From assembly GCA_963693285.1 (NCBI GenBank), contig OY848921.1, positions 8,230,419-8,294,418 of the forward strand: a stretch of DNA of 64,000 nt, given 5' to 3'. Origin of the DNA: Xestospongia muta. Taxonomy: Eukaryota; Porifera; Demospongiae; Haplosclerida; Petrosiidae. The translations under genes were made by a program, and so were the position numbers. Shown here in pieces: positions 26,941 to 38,473 of this stretch (within the stretch, counting starts at the first letter, position 1; each line of letters begins with the position of its first letter). The notes under the pieces are model-generated. The model ran no database searches. It saw nothing but the letters and a program-made list of their open reading frames with translations, and was not told the DNA's origin.

Positions 26941-27154
26941 CTTGTGACTATCATGTGACAAAGGTGCAATTTCTACAGTATATACTACTCTTGTTAGGAT
27001 TTTAATGTAGTATTTTCTCTCTTTGATCTCCTTTTATTTGACCTGACATTTTGCATAATGTACACACATACATATCTTCTATCATAGGCCGATCATGTCA
27101 CGTTATTTTCAATTAGTTTTTATTAATTATATAATACTTCTAATATTTTTATTG

Positions 27155-27741
27155 TCATGTGATAGTTGTGTGATTTTCATGTGTTTCAGTATCCACAGTA
27201 TCCCGTAATCCACAAACTTGTAGACATTCTTCGCTAAATTCAATGAATATAGGGAGTTCCATAGCTTGACGGAGCATTCTTGCTGGACTCACACATTGGT
27301 CTAGATCCAATAGTAATTGACGTAAGTGAGGATTACATAACATCTTTTGTAGATGTTCAGAAGATGCTGTATAATAGAAAATAGAATCGAAAATACTAGG
27401 GTTTGTAATTTACGGAGGTAAACGGAAACGTTCAGAAATTTGTATAGAAATAATATGGAACGTTAGAAATGTTACTCCGTATACTACTATAATAGTCTGT
27501 TCTATTTGATTGGGCTTTCTCCGATATGCAAGGTGAATTATTTATCTCAAATTAGTAAGAGGTGATAACATTAACAAAAGAGTGTACCTAGTTTTTTCAA
27601 AGTTTCTTCAGACACTCTATCTGCATCTTCTTCGCCACATTCGTCAACGTCACTAGATTCTTGGGTACAAAGGCTGGCATCATCACTGTCCAGCTCACCC
27701 TCCTCCTGCCAACAAGCCTCACTAAGTTGATCAGTAGCCAT
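27155..27741 (-). CDS. ZNHIT3-like protein without the HIT zinc finger
   Basis: Two exons. Exon 1 starts MATDQLSEACWQEEGELDSD and is acidic, ending VSEETLKKL. Exon 2 contains ASSEHLQKMLCNPHLRQLLL, then DLDQ...PARMLRQAMELPIFIEFSEECLQVCG, and ends ENHTTIT. This matches the C-terminal half of ZNHIT3 (NPHLRQLMVNLDQ; EPLFVEFADCCL), a factor for box C/D snoRNP assembly. The N-terminal zf-HIT domain is absent: an in-frame TAA lies nine codons before the ATG and no zf-HIT exon was seen before PES1. The ATG is 68 bp from the PES1 stop, same strand. Either a domain-reduced ZNHIT3 or a model missing a distant exon. Confidence 0.72.
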
Positions 27742-27809
27742 GCTATAACACGTGCTCTTATAACAAATTAATTATCAATAAACTATTATTTAATATGAAT
27801 AATGAATAA

Positions 27810-30439
27810 TTAAGTAGTTCTCTTGAGTGTGGCTTCATAATCCTGTCTTCTCTGCTGTAACTGTTTTACCTAATAAGAAAACAGACAATTCATAACACGT
27901 AATCACAGACTACCTACCCTGGCAGACTTCTTTGTCCGTTTTTCCATTATCCTATCATACAGTTTTCTTCTCTTACGAGTCATCATCATCACAGCTAGTT
28001 TTCGTTCCTCTCTCGCTTCCTTTGCTTCCACTTCAGCTTTTTTCTTGTCTTCTCCCTCACTCTCTTCTCCTCCTCCAGCCACAACAGTTCCCACAGGAAG
28101 ACGACTGGGACCCTAGATATGAAACTTGTCTCCATAGCAACCAAAAGGAGAATACAACTCACTTGCATTTTCCTACGTTTCGGTGGAGGCTGATCTTGTA
28201 TTTTATCTTCATCATCTTTATCACTGATATCTTCCTCCTTGTTCTCTTGATTTATTATCTCCATTGTCTCTGTGTCTTTACTTGCTGTTCCCTCTAAGAA
28301 AGTATTCTTATCTGGTGGTATATAATCTCCTTCTCCTTCTCTTGTAAATGGCGACAGATGAGGTGGAAGGACAGCCCCAGGAGCATAAAGATCAGTCGGA
28401 AGTAGTCGTTGAAAGTTAATACAATCATACACCCATTGTGGTTGTATGTAAACACTATAGGAGAATGAAGATATTTCACTAGTGACAGCCTGAATTCTTT
28501 GAAGATGAGCTTACGTTAAATTTACATTACATCATTAACTAAATTAGATTCTTAGATATTGTACTTGCCTTATATGGCAGTCGATGATTTAAGCATGTCA
28601 CATGTAATGGTAGAGTAAGATGCAAGTAGTAAATATTAGTGTGTTGGGGTGTGTGTGTGTATTTAGTAGTACTATATAGGACTTACCGAGAAAGGAAGCA
28701 ATGGCTTTGAGCAGGTCTATCAACAACTTGATGAGTAATACTATCATCTGATTCCATGTATGTAGCTCCGCCCCCACATGTACTATCCCAAGATACGTCA
28801 CCTCCAAAACATCTGTAAATAATTGCTCGTTAATAAATTAATTAATTAATTAATGTTGTTATTGTATTACCTTATGACAAATGCCAAGGATTCTCGTGGT
28901 GTTTCTCGAGACAGGAAGAAGCGACATCCTTCAAATAATTTCTTAAAAAGATCAATTTTTATTTGTTCTTCTTTAGCTTTGTCTCTTAAAGTTTGTTCTT
29001 CAGGCTTCATGGATTGAAGGACAGTTAACAATGATATAAGATAAGATCATCACTTACATCTAAATCAACAGGGATTTCCTCTTCAGTTGTTTCTTCAATT
29101 TCAGCTAATTATTAATTGAATGTAATAATGAATATTTTAATAAGTACTGACTTTGTGGATCAATAACTCGAGCAAGAGAATGAGAGAAAGACTCTAATAC
29201 CTGCAGAGAGAGAGGAGAGAGAACATTATATCAGTTAGTATTTCACCTTACCTCTCTATATTCTCCTCTATCTCCATCCTCCTCCCACTCAATATCATTA
29301 GGGTTCACTAGCAAGGATGGCAGCTGCTGTGCAGACTCAGGAGCTGCAAGTCCTTCAATCTAATATAGAGAACAGTACATTATAATATTGTATTATTAAT
29401 AGTTAATTAATAATTAATAAGTTATGGTACTATTAATAATACTGTATACTTGTGGTGGATATCGAATATTGAGTGAATTGAAAAGACGATAATTGACAAA
29501 GCTTAGTAGAGTGGAGTAGAATTCAATAAAAGTATTCATAACACGAAAATCTACATCTCTTGGAATCTGGAATTAAAGGTCAAAAGTTCAAAGTGCACAA
29601 AGGTCATGTAGTAATACCTTTTGTGTGAATTGATGAGGGGTAAGCCAGGTGATGGTCTGCCCCTCAATTTCAGCTTGATAATAAATACCTTTAATGGAAA
29701 TGAAGACCTAATGTCGCAGATAAGTTATAAATAGATGACAGTTGAAACTGGTTACCTTTCTAAGCGACCTTGAGGTGATTATATAATGCATAAACTCCAC
29801 GAGTAACCTCCGACAATGTTGACTCACTACAGCCTATGAGGAGTAGGCATGTTAATCTATCCATCATCCATTATCCTATTTACTTTAGTTTTCTGAGATG
29901 ACAATGATGCATATAATGTTGCTAATGTTAATGCATCATCTATATCTCTCAAAGCATCAATAAATGTAGGATAGCGTTCTCTAACAATCCGATCTAATGT
30001 GTACATTGGACGATGTTCTTCTAAACTAGCAGTCTTGACTTTGTCATCATTATTAAGTGCTCTCTTGAGCTTCTTGAGGAAGACTTTAAAATCACGGCCT
30101 TTTTGAAGCAATGGCTCATGTGCCAACCATTTGATATCTTTTCGATAGTAATAGGTCTTGTAGGTGGAGCTACCTTTATTGACTTTACGTCTGTGTCTTG
30201 GTTCTTGAGGATAAATTCCTTTAAATATACAGAGACGTCTGAAATAAAAAATACAATTTATGTTTAATTTTTTTTTAAACTAACCTAAATTCAGGCATTG
30301 ATATTTCCAATTTTCTCATAGCCTGACTACGAGAGTAATAAGTGGTTGCTAGACCACTGTCACCCTATAAAGTTGACACATATATTTAAAAGTCTATCAT
30401 GGATTTAATTAATGCTACCTTCTTTTTCTCTCTTCCCAT
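27810..30439 (-). CDS. PES1: Pescadillo homologue, 60S ribosome biogenesis
   Basis: PES1 works in the PeBoW complex for large-subunit rRNA maturation in the nucleolus. Start MGREKKK at 30439. N-terminal pescadillo domain: [40 protein letters not shown], and [20 protein letters not shown] (29857-30126). The middle has [10 protein letters not shown] and ITWLTPHQF. The BRCT domain lies in exons at about 28400-28900 ([39 protein letters not shown]), followed by [20 protein letters not shown], an acidic stretch and a basic tail ([20 protein letters not shown]). Ends TLKRTT at 27810. Order and motifs match the whole family. Confidence 0.96.
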
Positions 30440-30660
30440 TTCTTTTCTAATGTGACTATCTACAACACGTGGTCATAATGGGTGGGATATGCAAAACCAC
30501 GCCCATTACTATATCATATAATAATGGGCGTGGTTTTGCATTGAATCGCTTGGCAGAATTTGGCGGGAAGACACTCCTTTTAGTTCCTGACGAGTATCTA
30601 GTGAAGAAGGTCTCGCTTTTGTTTGGTTTGTATTCGTCCTGTTGATCAATTTATACTATT
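30440..30660. promoter_or_regulatory. Bidirectional promoter PES1 / RPA1 with E2F-type site
   Basis: 221 bp between divergent start codons. tttggcgggaa at 30559-30569 fits the E2F consensus, 92 bp before the RPA1 ATG. An exact 18-bp inverted repeat (gcaaaaccacgcccatta, 30491-30508, with its complement at 30522-30539) carries a CCACGCCC/GGGCGTGG box in each arm. Confidence 0.65.
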
Positions 30661-33600
30661 ATGGATGTTTCCTCGCTGTCTAATGGCGCCATAAAAGTAT
30701 GTAATTAAATTTGTTTATCAATTTAATGAGTATGATTTAACTAATATTAGGCATGTATTGAGGGACATGGGCCACCTAAACCACGCCTACAAATTTTGGT
30801 ACGTCATATGACTGTCACAAGATCATTATATGCTATCACATGACATTCATTTTTTAGAGTATTAAGAAGCTTCAAGGTGGTGAGAACAGTAATGTTGATA
30901 GGTTTCGGCTCCAGTTATCTGACGGTATCCATCACCAACCAGGTCTGATTGCAACGATGTCATAATGTAATGCCACACCCACTTTTATTACAGGTATGTT
31001 GGCAACACAGCTTAATGAGAGGATTCATAAAGGAGAAATAGACAAATTTTCTGTGGTCCAAGTTGAAAAAATGGTCACCAACACCATTCAAAATAGAAAG
31101 TAAGTATGTCACATTTGTATCATATGATTGTCATGTGATTATCATGTTAATAAAGTTATCATTTGAATGTCAATTGTCATGTAATCAACTTGTACTATCA
31201 TATGATTGTCATGTGATTATCATGTTAATAAAGTTATCATTTGAATGTCAATTGTCATGTAATCAACTTGTACTATCATATGATTGTCATGTGATTATCA
31301 TACATTAGAATCATGATTATCATCAATTTGACTGTACTACATCGAGGAACTGAAGTTGGTGGAATGCTAGGTTCTCCCACAAACCTAGATATCTCAGCAG
31401 AAAATGGTAGCTCAACCGGACATGTTCCTCCAGCAAAAATGCAACCTAATTCATCTGGTGGATTTATGACTAGACCTCCGCTAGTTCAAAACCCTCCTAT
31501 GTCTCACCCACCATCAACCTTTGGTGCTCCCCAAGGGAGACCTGCACCAGTACAGCAGTCACCTCCACCCAAGCAGTTTTATGGTGGTAAAAGTGCTGAT
31601 TATCCAACTCATCTCTCTTCTCCAATGCAACACTCTGGGACTCAACTTAGTGGTAAAGTAGTTGTCCCAATTACTAGTCTTAACCCATACCAAAACAAGT
31701 AAGATTAAGATAGTAACTATAGCTACCATTAAAATCTAGATAAGTAAACATTAATGCTTGTGACCTAGTAAGCTCTATAGAGCATCGGTACTGACCACAT
31801 TGACCTAGGATAGACTAGTGAACATCAGTACTTACTACAGTGACCTATTATAGCTACCATTAGTAACCTCTAAACTAGTAAACGTCAGTACTTACCACAT
31901 TGACCTAGGATAGCTACCATTAGTGTAATGAACATAGTACTTACTACTATGGTCTAGGATAGTTACCATTAGTAAGCTCTAAACTAGTAAACGTCAGTAC
32001 TTACCACATTGACCTAGGATAGCTACTATTAGTGTAATGAACATAGTACTTACTACTGTGGTCTAGGATAGCTACCATTAGTAAGCTCTAGACTAGTAAA
32101 CATCAGTACTTACCACAGTAACCTAGAATAGCTACCATTAGTAAGCTCTAGACTAGTGAACATCAGTACTTACCACAGTGACCTAGGACAGCTACCATTA
32201 GTAAGCTCTAGACTAGTAAACATCAGTACTTACCACATTGACCTTGGATAGCTACTATAAATGTAATGAACATCACTACTTACTACAGTGGTCTAGGATA
32301 GCTACCATTATACTAAAGTGTTAACTTCATACAGATGGACAATTAAGGCTCGAGTGACATCAAAACCCAGTCTTAGAAATTACAGCAATTCTCGTGGAGA
32401 GGGGCGTGTCATGTCAGTTGAACTAATAGACCAATCTGTATGTTTATTTGATTATTTTGTTAATTATATTCTATAATAATAGGGTGAGATAAAGGCTACT
32501 GGTTTTAATGAGGTTGCTGACAGGCTTTATCCAATGTTTGAAGCTAACAAGGTACAATGTGAATGGATGAATAGGTGAATGGATGAATGGGTAAACAAGT
32601 GAATAAATAAATGGACAGACACAAAGAGGATGGACAAATACTTAGATATATATGTTATTGTATATTTCTTATACAATTATTAGATATATTATATATCTCG
32701 TGGTCGTATCAAGCCTGCTAACAAACAATACACAACCTGTAAGAATGAATATGAAATGATGTTTGGAACCGAAACACAAGTTGAAGAGGTGTGGTTAATT
32801 TCCATTATGTACTTGTTTCTAAGTGGGGGTGTGGCTAATAATATTTATCCATGTACCCTGGAGCTGTGGTTTAGTCATATGAATTTTTTAGTGTTTAGAT
32901 GGTGAGTCTAATCTTCCAACTGCTTCTTTTAACTTTACTGCTATTGGTGACTTGGAGCAAGTACCTAAAGACAGTATAATTGGTAATATTAATGATAGTT
33001 AATAGGTCACATGATCTTTGTGTTACAGATGTAATAGGAGTTTGTACTGCTTCTCCTGATGTTACATCGGTTACAACAAGAACAACTAATAAAAAGGTTA
33101 GCCATTTGTCACTAGATAGAGTTACATCTCTTTTTCTTTCTCTCTCTCTGTGTGAGTGTGTGAGTGGTACATATAGTTGTAACATACTATATTTTATAGG
33201 TATCTAAAAGAGACATAACATTATTGGGCAACTCTGGTAAAAGTGTTACATGCACTCTATGGGGCACAGAAGTATGAATATATTGATTTTAATGTCCTCT
33301 GTTAATTATGTGTGTAGGCGGAAGGATTTGACGGGAGTAATTATCCTGTAGTGGCTATCAAAGGAGTCCGTGTCTCCGATTTTAATGGAGTATCTTTGTC
33401 TAGTTTGGGTTCTAGCACACTTCATTTTAACCCTGACATTTCTGAGGCTCATCAATTAAAAGGATGGTCAGTGATTGATTTGTACATAGTAAAGTATAAT
33501 TGTTATAGTTTAGTATTAGATATGATATAGTTCCTAAACAGTTATGTTATAAATATAACTAATATTATATCAGATTAGGGATAGACTTATGTATGTTCAG

Positions 33601-35152
33601 GATAACCTCTGTTATCCTTATAATCATTAATTAGATCACTGATTTTTGTTATCAGAATCATTATTTGGTATCAAAATCATTGATTGGTTCACTTGGTATC
33701 AGAATCATTGATCTTGTATCAGAATCATTAATTAGATCAGTGATATTTTATGATTAGAATCATTGATTGGTTCACTTGGTATCAGAATCATTGATATAAC
33801 ACTGATCTTATTTAGGTATGATCATTATGGTAAAACTCAGCAGGTCACTAATCTCTCAGGTCAAATGTCATCAGGAGGTCCATCACAGAATATATTCTTA
33901 ACAATAAAACAGGTTTATAAAGCCCCTTAATTATTAGTTAATAACTAGTTTATTAATTAATCATTTAGATTAAAGAGTTGGATTTAGGACGTCGTGATAA
34001 ACCTGATTACTTTAGCTGTAAGGGTTGTGTCATTTTTGTAAAGAAAGAGAACTGTTTATATAAGGTACAGTTACCATGGAAACCTATCTGCTTTGAATCA
34101 GGACTGGTTACAATGAGCAGATAGTTTTACTAATTGATTAATAAATTAATTGTTTTATGGACAAATGGACAAGTATAAATGTTGTTTATTCTAAGTTCAT
34201 TATTAAGTTTGATGAACCAGACATAAACATGATGTGATGTCATCCTCCATTAAATCTTGTCCCTAGCATTAGGTACTTAAACAAATGGTAATTATATGGC
34301 AGCTGTTTATCTATAGGATGGTAGTAGACGTTCACTTACTAATTTGCTATTATATTTACAGCTGTATGCTGTCTCTAACACCTATAATTATGATGTTTAT
34401 TCTATTTTAGTTCTGATTGTCTAACAAATTTTCTAGATATTGTTATGTTTTACAAACTAATCATAATATCAAACAAGTGCTTTATTTTTTTTATTGATGT
34501 CTGTCTCTTTAGGCCTGTCCCTCGTCAGAGTGCAATAAGAAAGTTACTGATGACAGCACAGGACGTTACTATTGTGAGAAATGTGGTCAAAATTATCCCA
34601 ACTTTAAATATCGCATTATTATGAGGGTGATAAATATCTATATTTTTGATTATATTGATTCATTTCTCTATTAGGTAAACTGTTCTGATTTCTCTGATAA
34701 CTTTTATTTAGATTGTTTCAATGAAGTAGGAGCTGTCTTGGTTGGTATGGATGGACAAGCTCTAGGAGAATTGAGAGATGAGGTAATAAATGTGATAGTC
34801 ATGTGACTTATAACCTAGTTTATTTCAGGATGAGGCTCGTTTTGAACAAGTCATAGATGAGGCTTATTTTAAGGAATATATATTTCGTGTCAGAGCCAAA
34901 ATTGATACTTATAATGTGAGTTAATACATACATATGTTTTACTGGAGTATACTGATATTACTTTGTTTTACTGATGTCCTATGTACTGTTTTACTGAGAT
35001 AGTATACTGAGTTATACTTATTGGATATTTTAATATGTTTTAAGGATGAACAAAGGTTACGGTGTTCCTGTGTAAGTGCCCAACCAGTTAATTATGCACA
35101 GGAAACACGACGTTGTTTGGAACAGATCAAAGAATTAATGGCTAAGCCATAA
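30661..35152 (+). CDS. RPA1: Replication protein A 70-kDa subunit
   Basis: Large subunit of the ssDNA-binding RPA heterotrimer. N-terminal OB fold: [43 protein letters not shown] Pro/Ser-rich linker follows (31350-31700). [105 protein letters not shown] has a C4 zinc ribbon ([12 protein letters not shown]...YYCEKCG, about 34510-34590) and ends ELMAKP. About a dozen exons, including a 77-78-bp repeat and a 60-bp minisatellite in introns. Complete and typical. Confidence 0.97.
31121..31305. repeat. 78-bp tandem repeat, about 2.4 copies
   Basis: The unit begins catatgattgtcatgtgatt and recurs at 31121, 31199 and 31277 in an RPA1 intron. Confidence 0.9.
31735..32335. repeat. 60-bp minisatellite in RPA1 intron
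   Basis: About ten copies. The full unit contains gatagctaccattagtaagc, ctctagactagtgaacatca and gtacttaccacagtgaccta. A shorter ~49-bp variant (agtgtaatgaacatagtact) alternates with it in part of the array. The same monomer recurs at 62955-63150 in NF1. Confidence 0.9.
33600..33810. repeat. Degenerate ATCAGAATCATTGAT repeats in RPA1 intron
   Basis: Several copies of tatcagaatcattgat and ggttcacttggtatcagaat. Confidence 0.7.
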
Positions 35153-35350
35153 TACTAAAGCATTAAGTTTCTGTTTCATGACTAAACTGTTGCTAAGTAA
35201 CCATTAAAAGTTGATGTCACTTGATAGCTAATTAATATCTCATTACCCAATAATTAAAAGGTACATGTGCTTTCATTAATTTCGTCCTATTAATTAATTA
35301 ATTAATCAATTAATTTAGTGAATAATTAATTAAATATAATAACAAACAAC

Positions 35351-36841
35351 TTACCAATTGATTAATATCCAAAAAGCTAACAAAATATTTAAAAATAATA
35401 GCAAACTTCCAAAAATTAAAATACTATTAAAAATTCTAGTTCTATGCGGGTTTTCTGGTATCAAGTGTTCCAGTAAAGCTCCTAGCGTCCATTGTCCATC
35501 AAGAGCATATGCTGGTACCATATTCATTAACGCTAATGCACTAGATATTGATATAATATAAATACATAATGTGTCCAGAAACCGTGGCAACCAGAGTGGA
35601 AACGTTGTTGATGATGGTTGATAGTCTGTGATAGTAAGTGTATATTCCAACAGCCTCAAATCTCCGAGAAATAAAACTGAATCTCCAGACCCAGTGTGTT
35701 TAATTTTAACAAGGTGGGTGTGGTATCCTAGTGCAGGCATTACACATATAAAGTTAGGGTTCAAAGCAGTACAGTCATCCAATGTTAGACAAACATTATC
35801 TGATACAACTTGTCTAGCTGTTAAACATGCAAACCGGTCTGACTGGTCTCCATTTCTTGTATGACCAGTTGATAACTGGTAATGGCCATTGTGTCCGATG
35901 TTAAAACATAAGTCACTTTGTGTATTTTCAGTACAGCATTCAATGCCACCATCTTGTTCAAGTTTGTGAGTTTCATTCAATAAGAACAGTCTTTGATTGT
36001 TTAGAAACTCCTTCGATATACAGTAGCCTCTTTGAATGTGGGCAGCTTTGTCCTGAATACATGAGGACCAATCTTTTATTGTGTGGACACTACAGGAATC
36101 TAGTTGTGTCAAGACTACCCCTGGACTAAGTTTATTCTGTAGGACACTGTCTTGAGCTATATTTATCACAACAGCTCCATTACCTGTGGTATAAAAAGGA
36201 AGGAGAAAGTAAGGAAGAGCTAGAGAGAATAGAAAAACCAGTAGTGATAATATAACGTTGTGCCAAACACCAGCACAATATATACGTAGCTGTCGTTTTG
36301 GAGATATCACTGTCAAATGGTCAGAATGGAGGTCAACGAATGCTCCTGGGTAAAGAAAGAAGACAAAGAGGCCAAACCCGTTTATCCGGACTTGTTCTGT
36401 AACTGCAGCCAGTGCATGCCCAACTTCATGGAACACGCCACATATGATCAGGGTGACAAAATAGTGAGTAATTTGACTCCAGGGTACATTGACTCCCGGC
36501 ATTACTGGAATGAGAACTTGTTCTGTTTTTGATTGACTAAATAAAGCTTGATACAATGAAAACAACAGAACTAATACAGAGAGGATCATCAGACTCAGAC
36601 CTGTACCTATGCCAATATTGAACCACATTCTGGCGATATGTCTATTACAGCAGGCCCACAATTTGAAGAGAGAATTGAGGCGTGTTGTGTAACAGCGCAT
36701 GTAAGCAAATGTGACATTGAGACCGAATCTGTCTTGGCATTGAAGGTACCTTAAATTTAACGGTTCAAATTGACGCAAGATTTTATCAGCAACATATACA
36801 ATACACCAACAAGCTGCAACAACAGCTAAAGTGTGGAACAT
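35351..36841 (-). CDS. MBTPS2: Site-2 protease (membrane-bound transcription factor peptidase)
   Basis: Single-exon gene, 496 residues (human about 519). S2P releases SREBP and ATF6 by intramembrane cleavage in the Golgi. The zinc motif HExxH is HEVGH in GVFHEVGHALAAVTEQVRING (about 36400-36430), followed by YPGAFVDL and QLRIYCAGVWHNV. The third ligand motif is ALDGQWTLG (LDG) near the C-terminus. Several hydrophobic segments and a Cys-containing lumenal insert as in animal S2P. The stop TAA lies inside a donor-like string (TTG/GTAAGT), so a small extra 3' exon is possible but not needed. Divergent from the CXorf65-like gene. Confidence 0.95.
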   Translation of the reverse strand: MFHTLAVVAACWCIVYVADKILRQFEPLNLRYLQCQDRFGLNVTFAYMRCYTTRLNSLFKLWACCNRHIARMWFNIGIGTGLSLMILSVLVLLFSLYQALFSQSKTEQVLIPVMPGVNVPWSQITHYFVTLIICGVFHEVGHALAAVTEQVRINGFGLFVFFLYPGAFVDLHSDHLTVISPKRQLRIYCAGVWHNVILSLLVFLFSLALPYFLLPFYTTGNGAVVINIAQDSVLQNKLSPGVVLTQLDSCSVHTIKDWSSCIQDKAAHIQRGYCISKEFLNNQRLFLLNETHKLEQDGGIECCTENTQSDLCFNIGHNGHYQLSTGHTRNGDQSDRFACLTARQVVSDNVCLTLDDCTALNPNFICVMPALGYHTHLVKIKHTGSGDSVLFLGDLRLLEYTLTITDYQPSSTTFPLWLPRFLDTLCIYIISISSALALMNMVPAYALDGQWTLGALLEHLIPENPHRTRIFNSILIFGSLLLFLNILLAFWILINW

Positions 36842-37049
36842 TGGGACCGTTACTGGCCAAAGGGAGAGATTGATGCGTGAGAGTTATGAGGACACTGTCA
36901 TCTATTCATTAGTGCAATACTAAGGAATAAAGAAATTTATCATGATGTGTTAGATAAGGAGTCGCTTACTTTGAAGGATATTTGATGCGGGCGTGGTTTG
37001 GGCGTGGCCACGTTTAAACAATCTTGGGTGGAGCTGTATTTGTGTAAAG
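36842..37049. promoter_or_regulatory. Bidirectional promoter MBTPS2 / CXorf65-like
   Basis: 208 bp between divergent start codons, with two GGGCGTGG boxes in tandem (about 36988-37006). Confidence 0.55.
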
Positions 37050-37778
37050 ATGTTTATAACCATCAAGTTTGGAGGTTTGTTTGCCATCTTTTTAATCCAA
37101 ATTATGTTTGTGTTGTTTCTCTATTAATGTTGCAGCTGATGAAGAAGAGCTATTTAATCCTGAATGTGCTATTAGAGTTTTGCTTGAGGATATAAAGAAA
37201 CGATGCCACTGCAAGGATAGAGGTAAGTGGCATATGGAGTATATACTCCTCCTTTAGTAATATGATTAAAATACCTTCTTTACTTGTTTGTACAAATTCA
37301 CAACATTCACTATTAATATTATTTTTAAAATGTAATCATTATCTTTAAACTCTAACCTCACACTTAAATAACACGTTAAAATATGGAGTGGGCACTAATT
37401 AATCAATGGTGACATCTGGTACCTGCTGTTGCTGTCATCTGTCTTTATTTTAGATTCTATTACATTTATGGATGACAAAGGTGGTCTAGTGCTAATACCA
37501 GATGACCAATCAATGGACAATGCTGGTAGCTATTTTACACACAGAGGAATATATACCTTGTTGGCTTTAGACAGTAAGGAGAGTGATGATAATGTAGATC
37601 ATGTTTATACTGGTAGTTATAAAGTGTGTGATATTCTGCAGTGGAATGTTACTTTGTAAGACTAGGTCATCATTGTTGAGAGTATAATAGTTAGTATAAC
37701 AGCTTATATGTAGGATTCCTAACTGCCTACTAAATTTATTGTAAAATTTTGCATCAAATGATTAGTATCTGTCCAGTA

Positions 37779-37814
<36 letters not shown>

Positions 37815-38066
37815 ATTATTTTTATTATAGGAAGAGGTGGAGTAACTAATTATATTCCATTACTTGATGATCCTGGCAAAGAACTGCTTGGTATATATTA
37901 TGTACTATTGACAATGTAGTGAGTGGTTCTCTTTATCATAGCAAAATTGGAATCCCTGACAGTAGGTAATAAACCAACAAGGCCTTCTCTTCGTAGAGGA
38001 TCTAAAACTCCTCAATCTTCTATCAAACCTCTCAATAACAGTGGAGGAAAAGTGAAACGAAAATAA
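37050..38066 (+). CDS. CXorf65-like protein (uncharacterised family)
   Basis: Five exons joining in frame, about 150 residues. It starts MFITIKFG then ADEEELFNPECAIRVLLEDI, DSITFMDDKGGLVLIPDD, YFTHRGIYTLLAL, GVTNYIPLLDDPGKELL, and ends in a basic tail (SLRRGSKTP...GGKVKRK). The start and the PLLxDPxxEL segment resemble human CXorf65 (MFIxIxHG; VPLLxxPxPEL), whose function is unknown. No signal peptide, TM segment or catalytic motif seen. The first exon is only eight codons and relies on a gtttgt donor. Confidence 0.65.
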
Positions 38067-38473
38067 TTACTAATATTAATAACAATAGCACAATGACACT
38101 ATTACCAAACTCATCATCAACATTACTTATTTAGAATATCATTAAAATTATAATAGTCTCATTTCCATGTATACATACCTTGCATGGGTCTGAGGATGTA
38201 ACTATTCAATGACAGTAATGTAACAGTGTTAAAGTACATATGGTTGTAGAAATCTCAATAGCTGTCAACAAAGTGCTACAATGTAAAGTTGTGTATTTTA
38301 AATTCAATAACAACATTGCAATACAATATCAATATTATCATTATAAGTTAGTTAAATAAGAAAATCAAAAGAGAATTAAATGACTGAGAGCATTGTTTAT
38401 TAATATGTTATAATACAGGAGTGTTATTAATTTGTATACGTTCGTTATTAGAGGGGTACTCGCATTTTTTGCT
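38067..38473. other. Convergent 3' intergenic region
   Basis: AT-rich spacer between the CXorf65-like and TGF-beta genes. It holds AATAAA-like signals on both strands but nothing else recognisable. Confidence 0.5.

Noticed and set aside
35358..36532. Plus-strand ORFs opposite MBTPS2
   Set aside because: Shadows of the single-exon MBTPS2 coding sequence on the minus strand.
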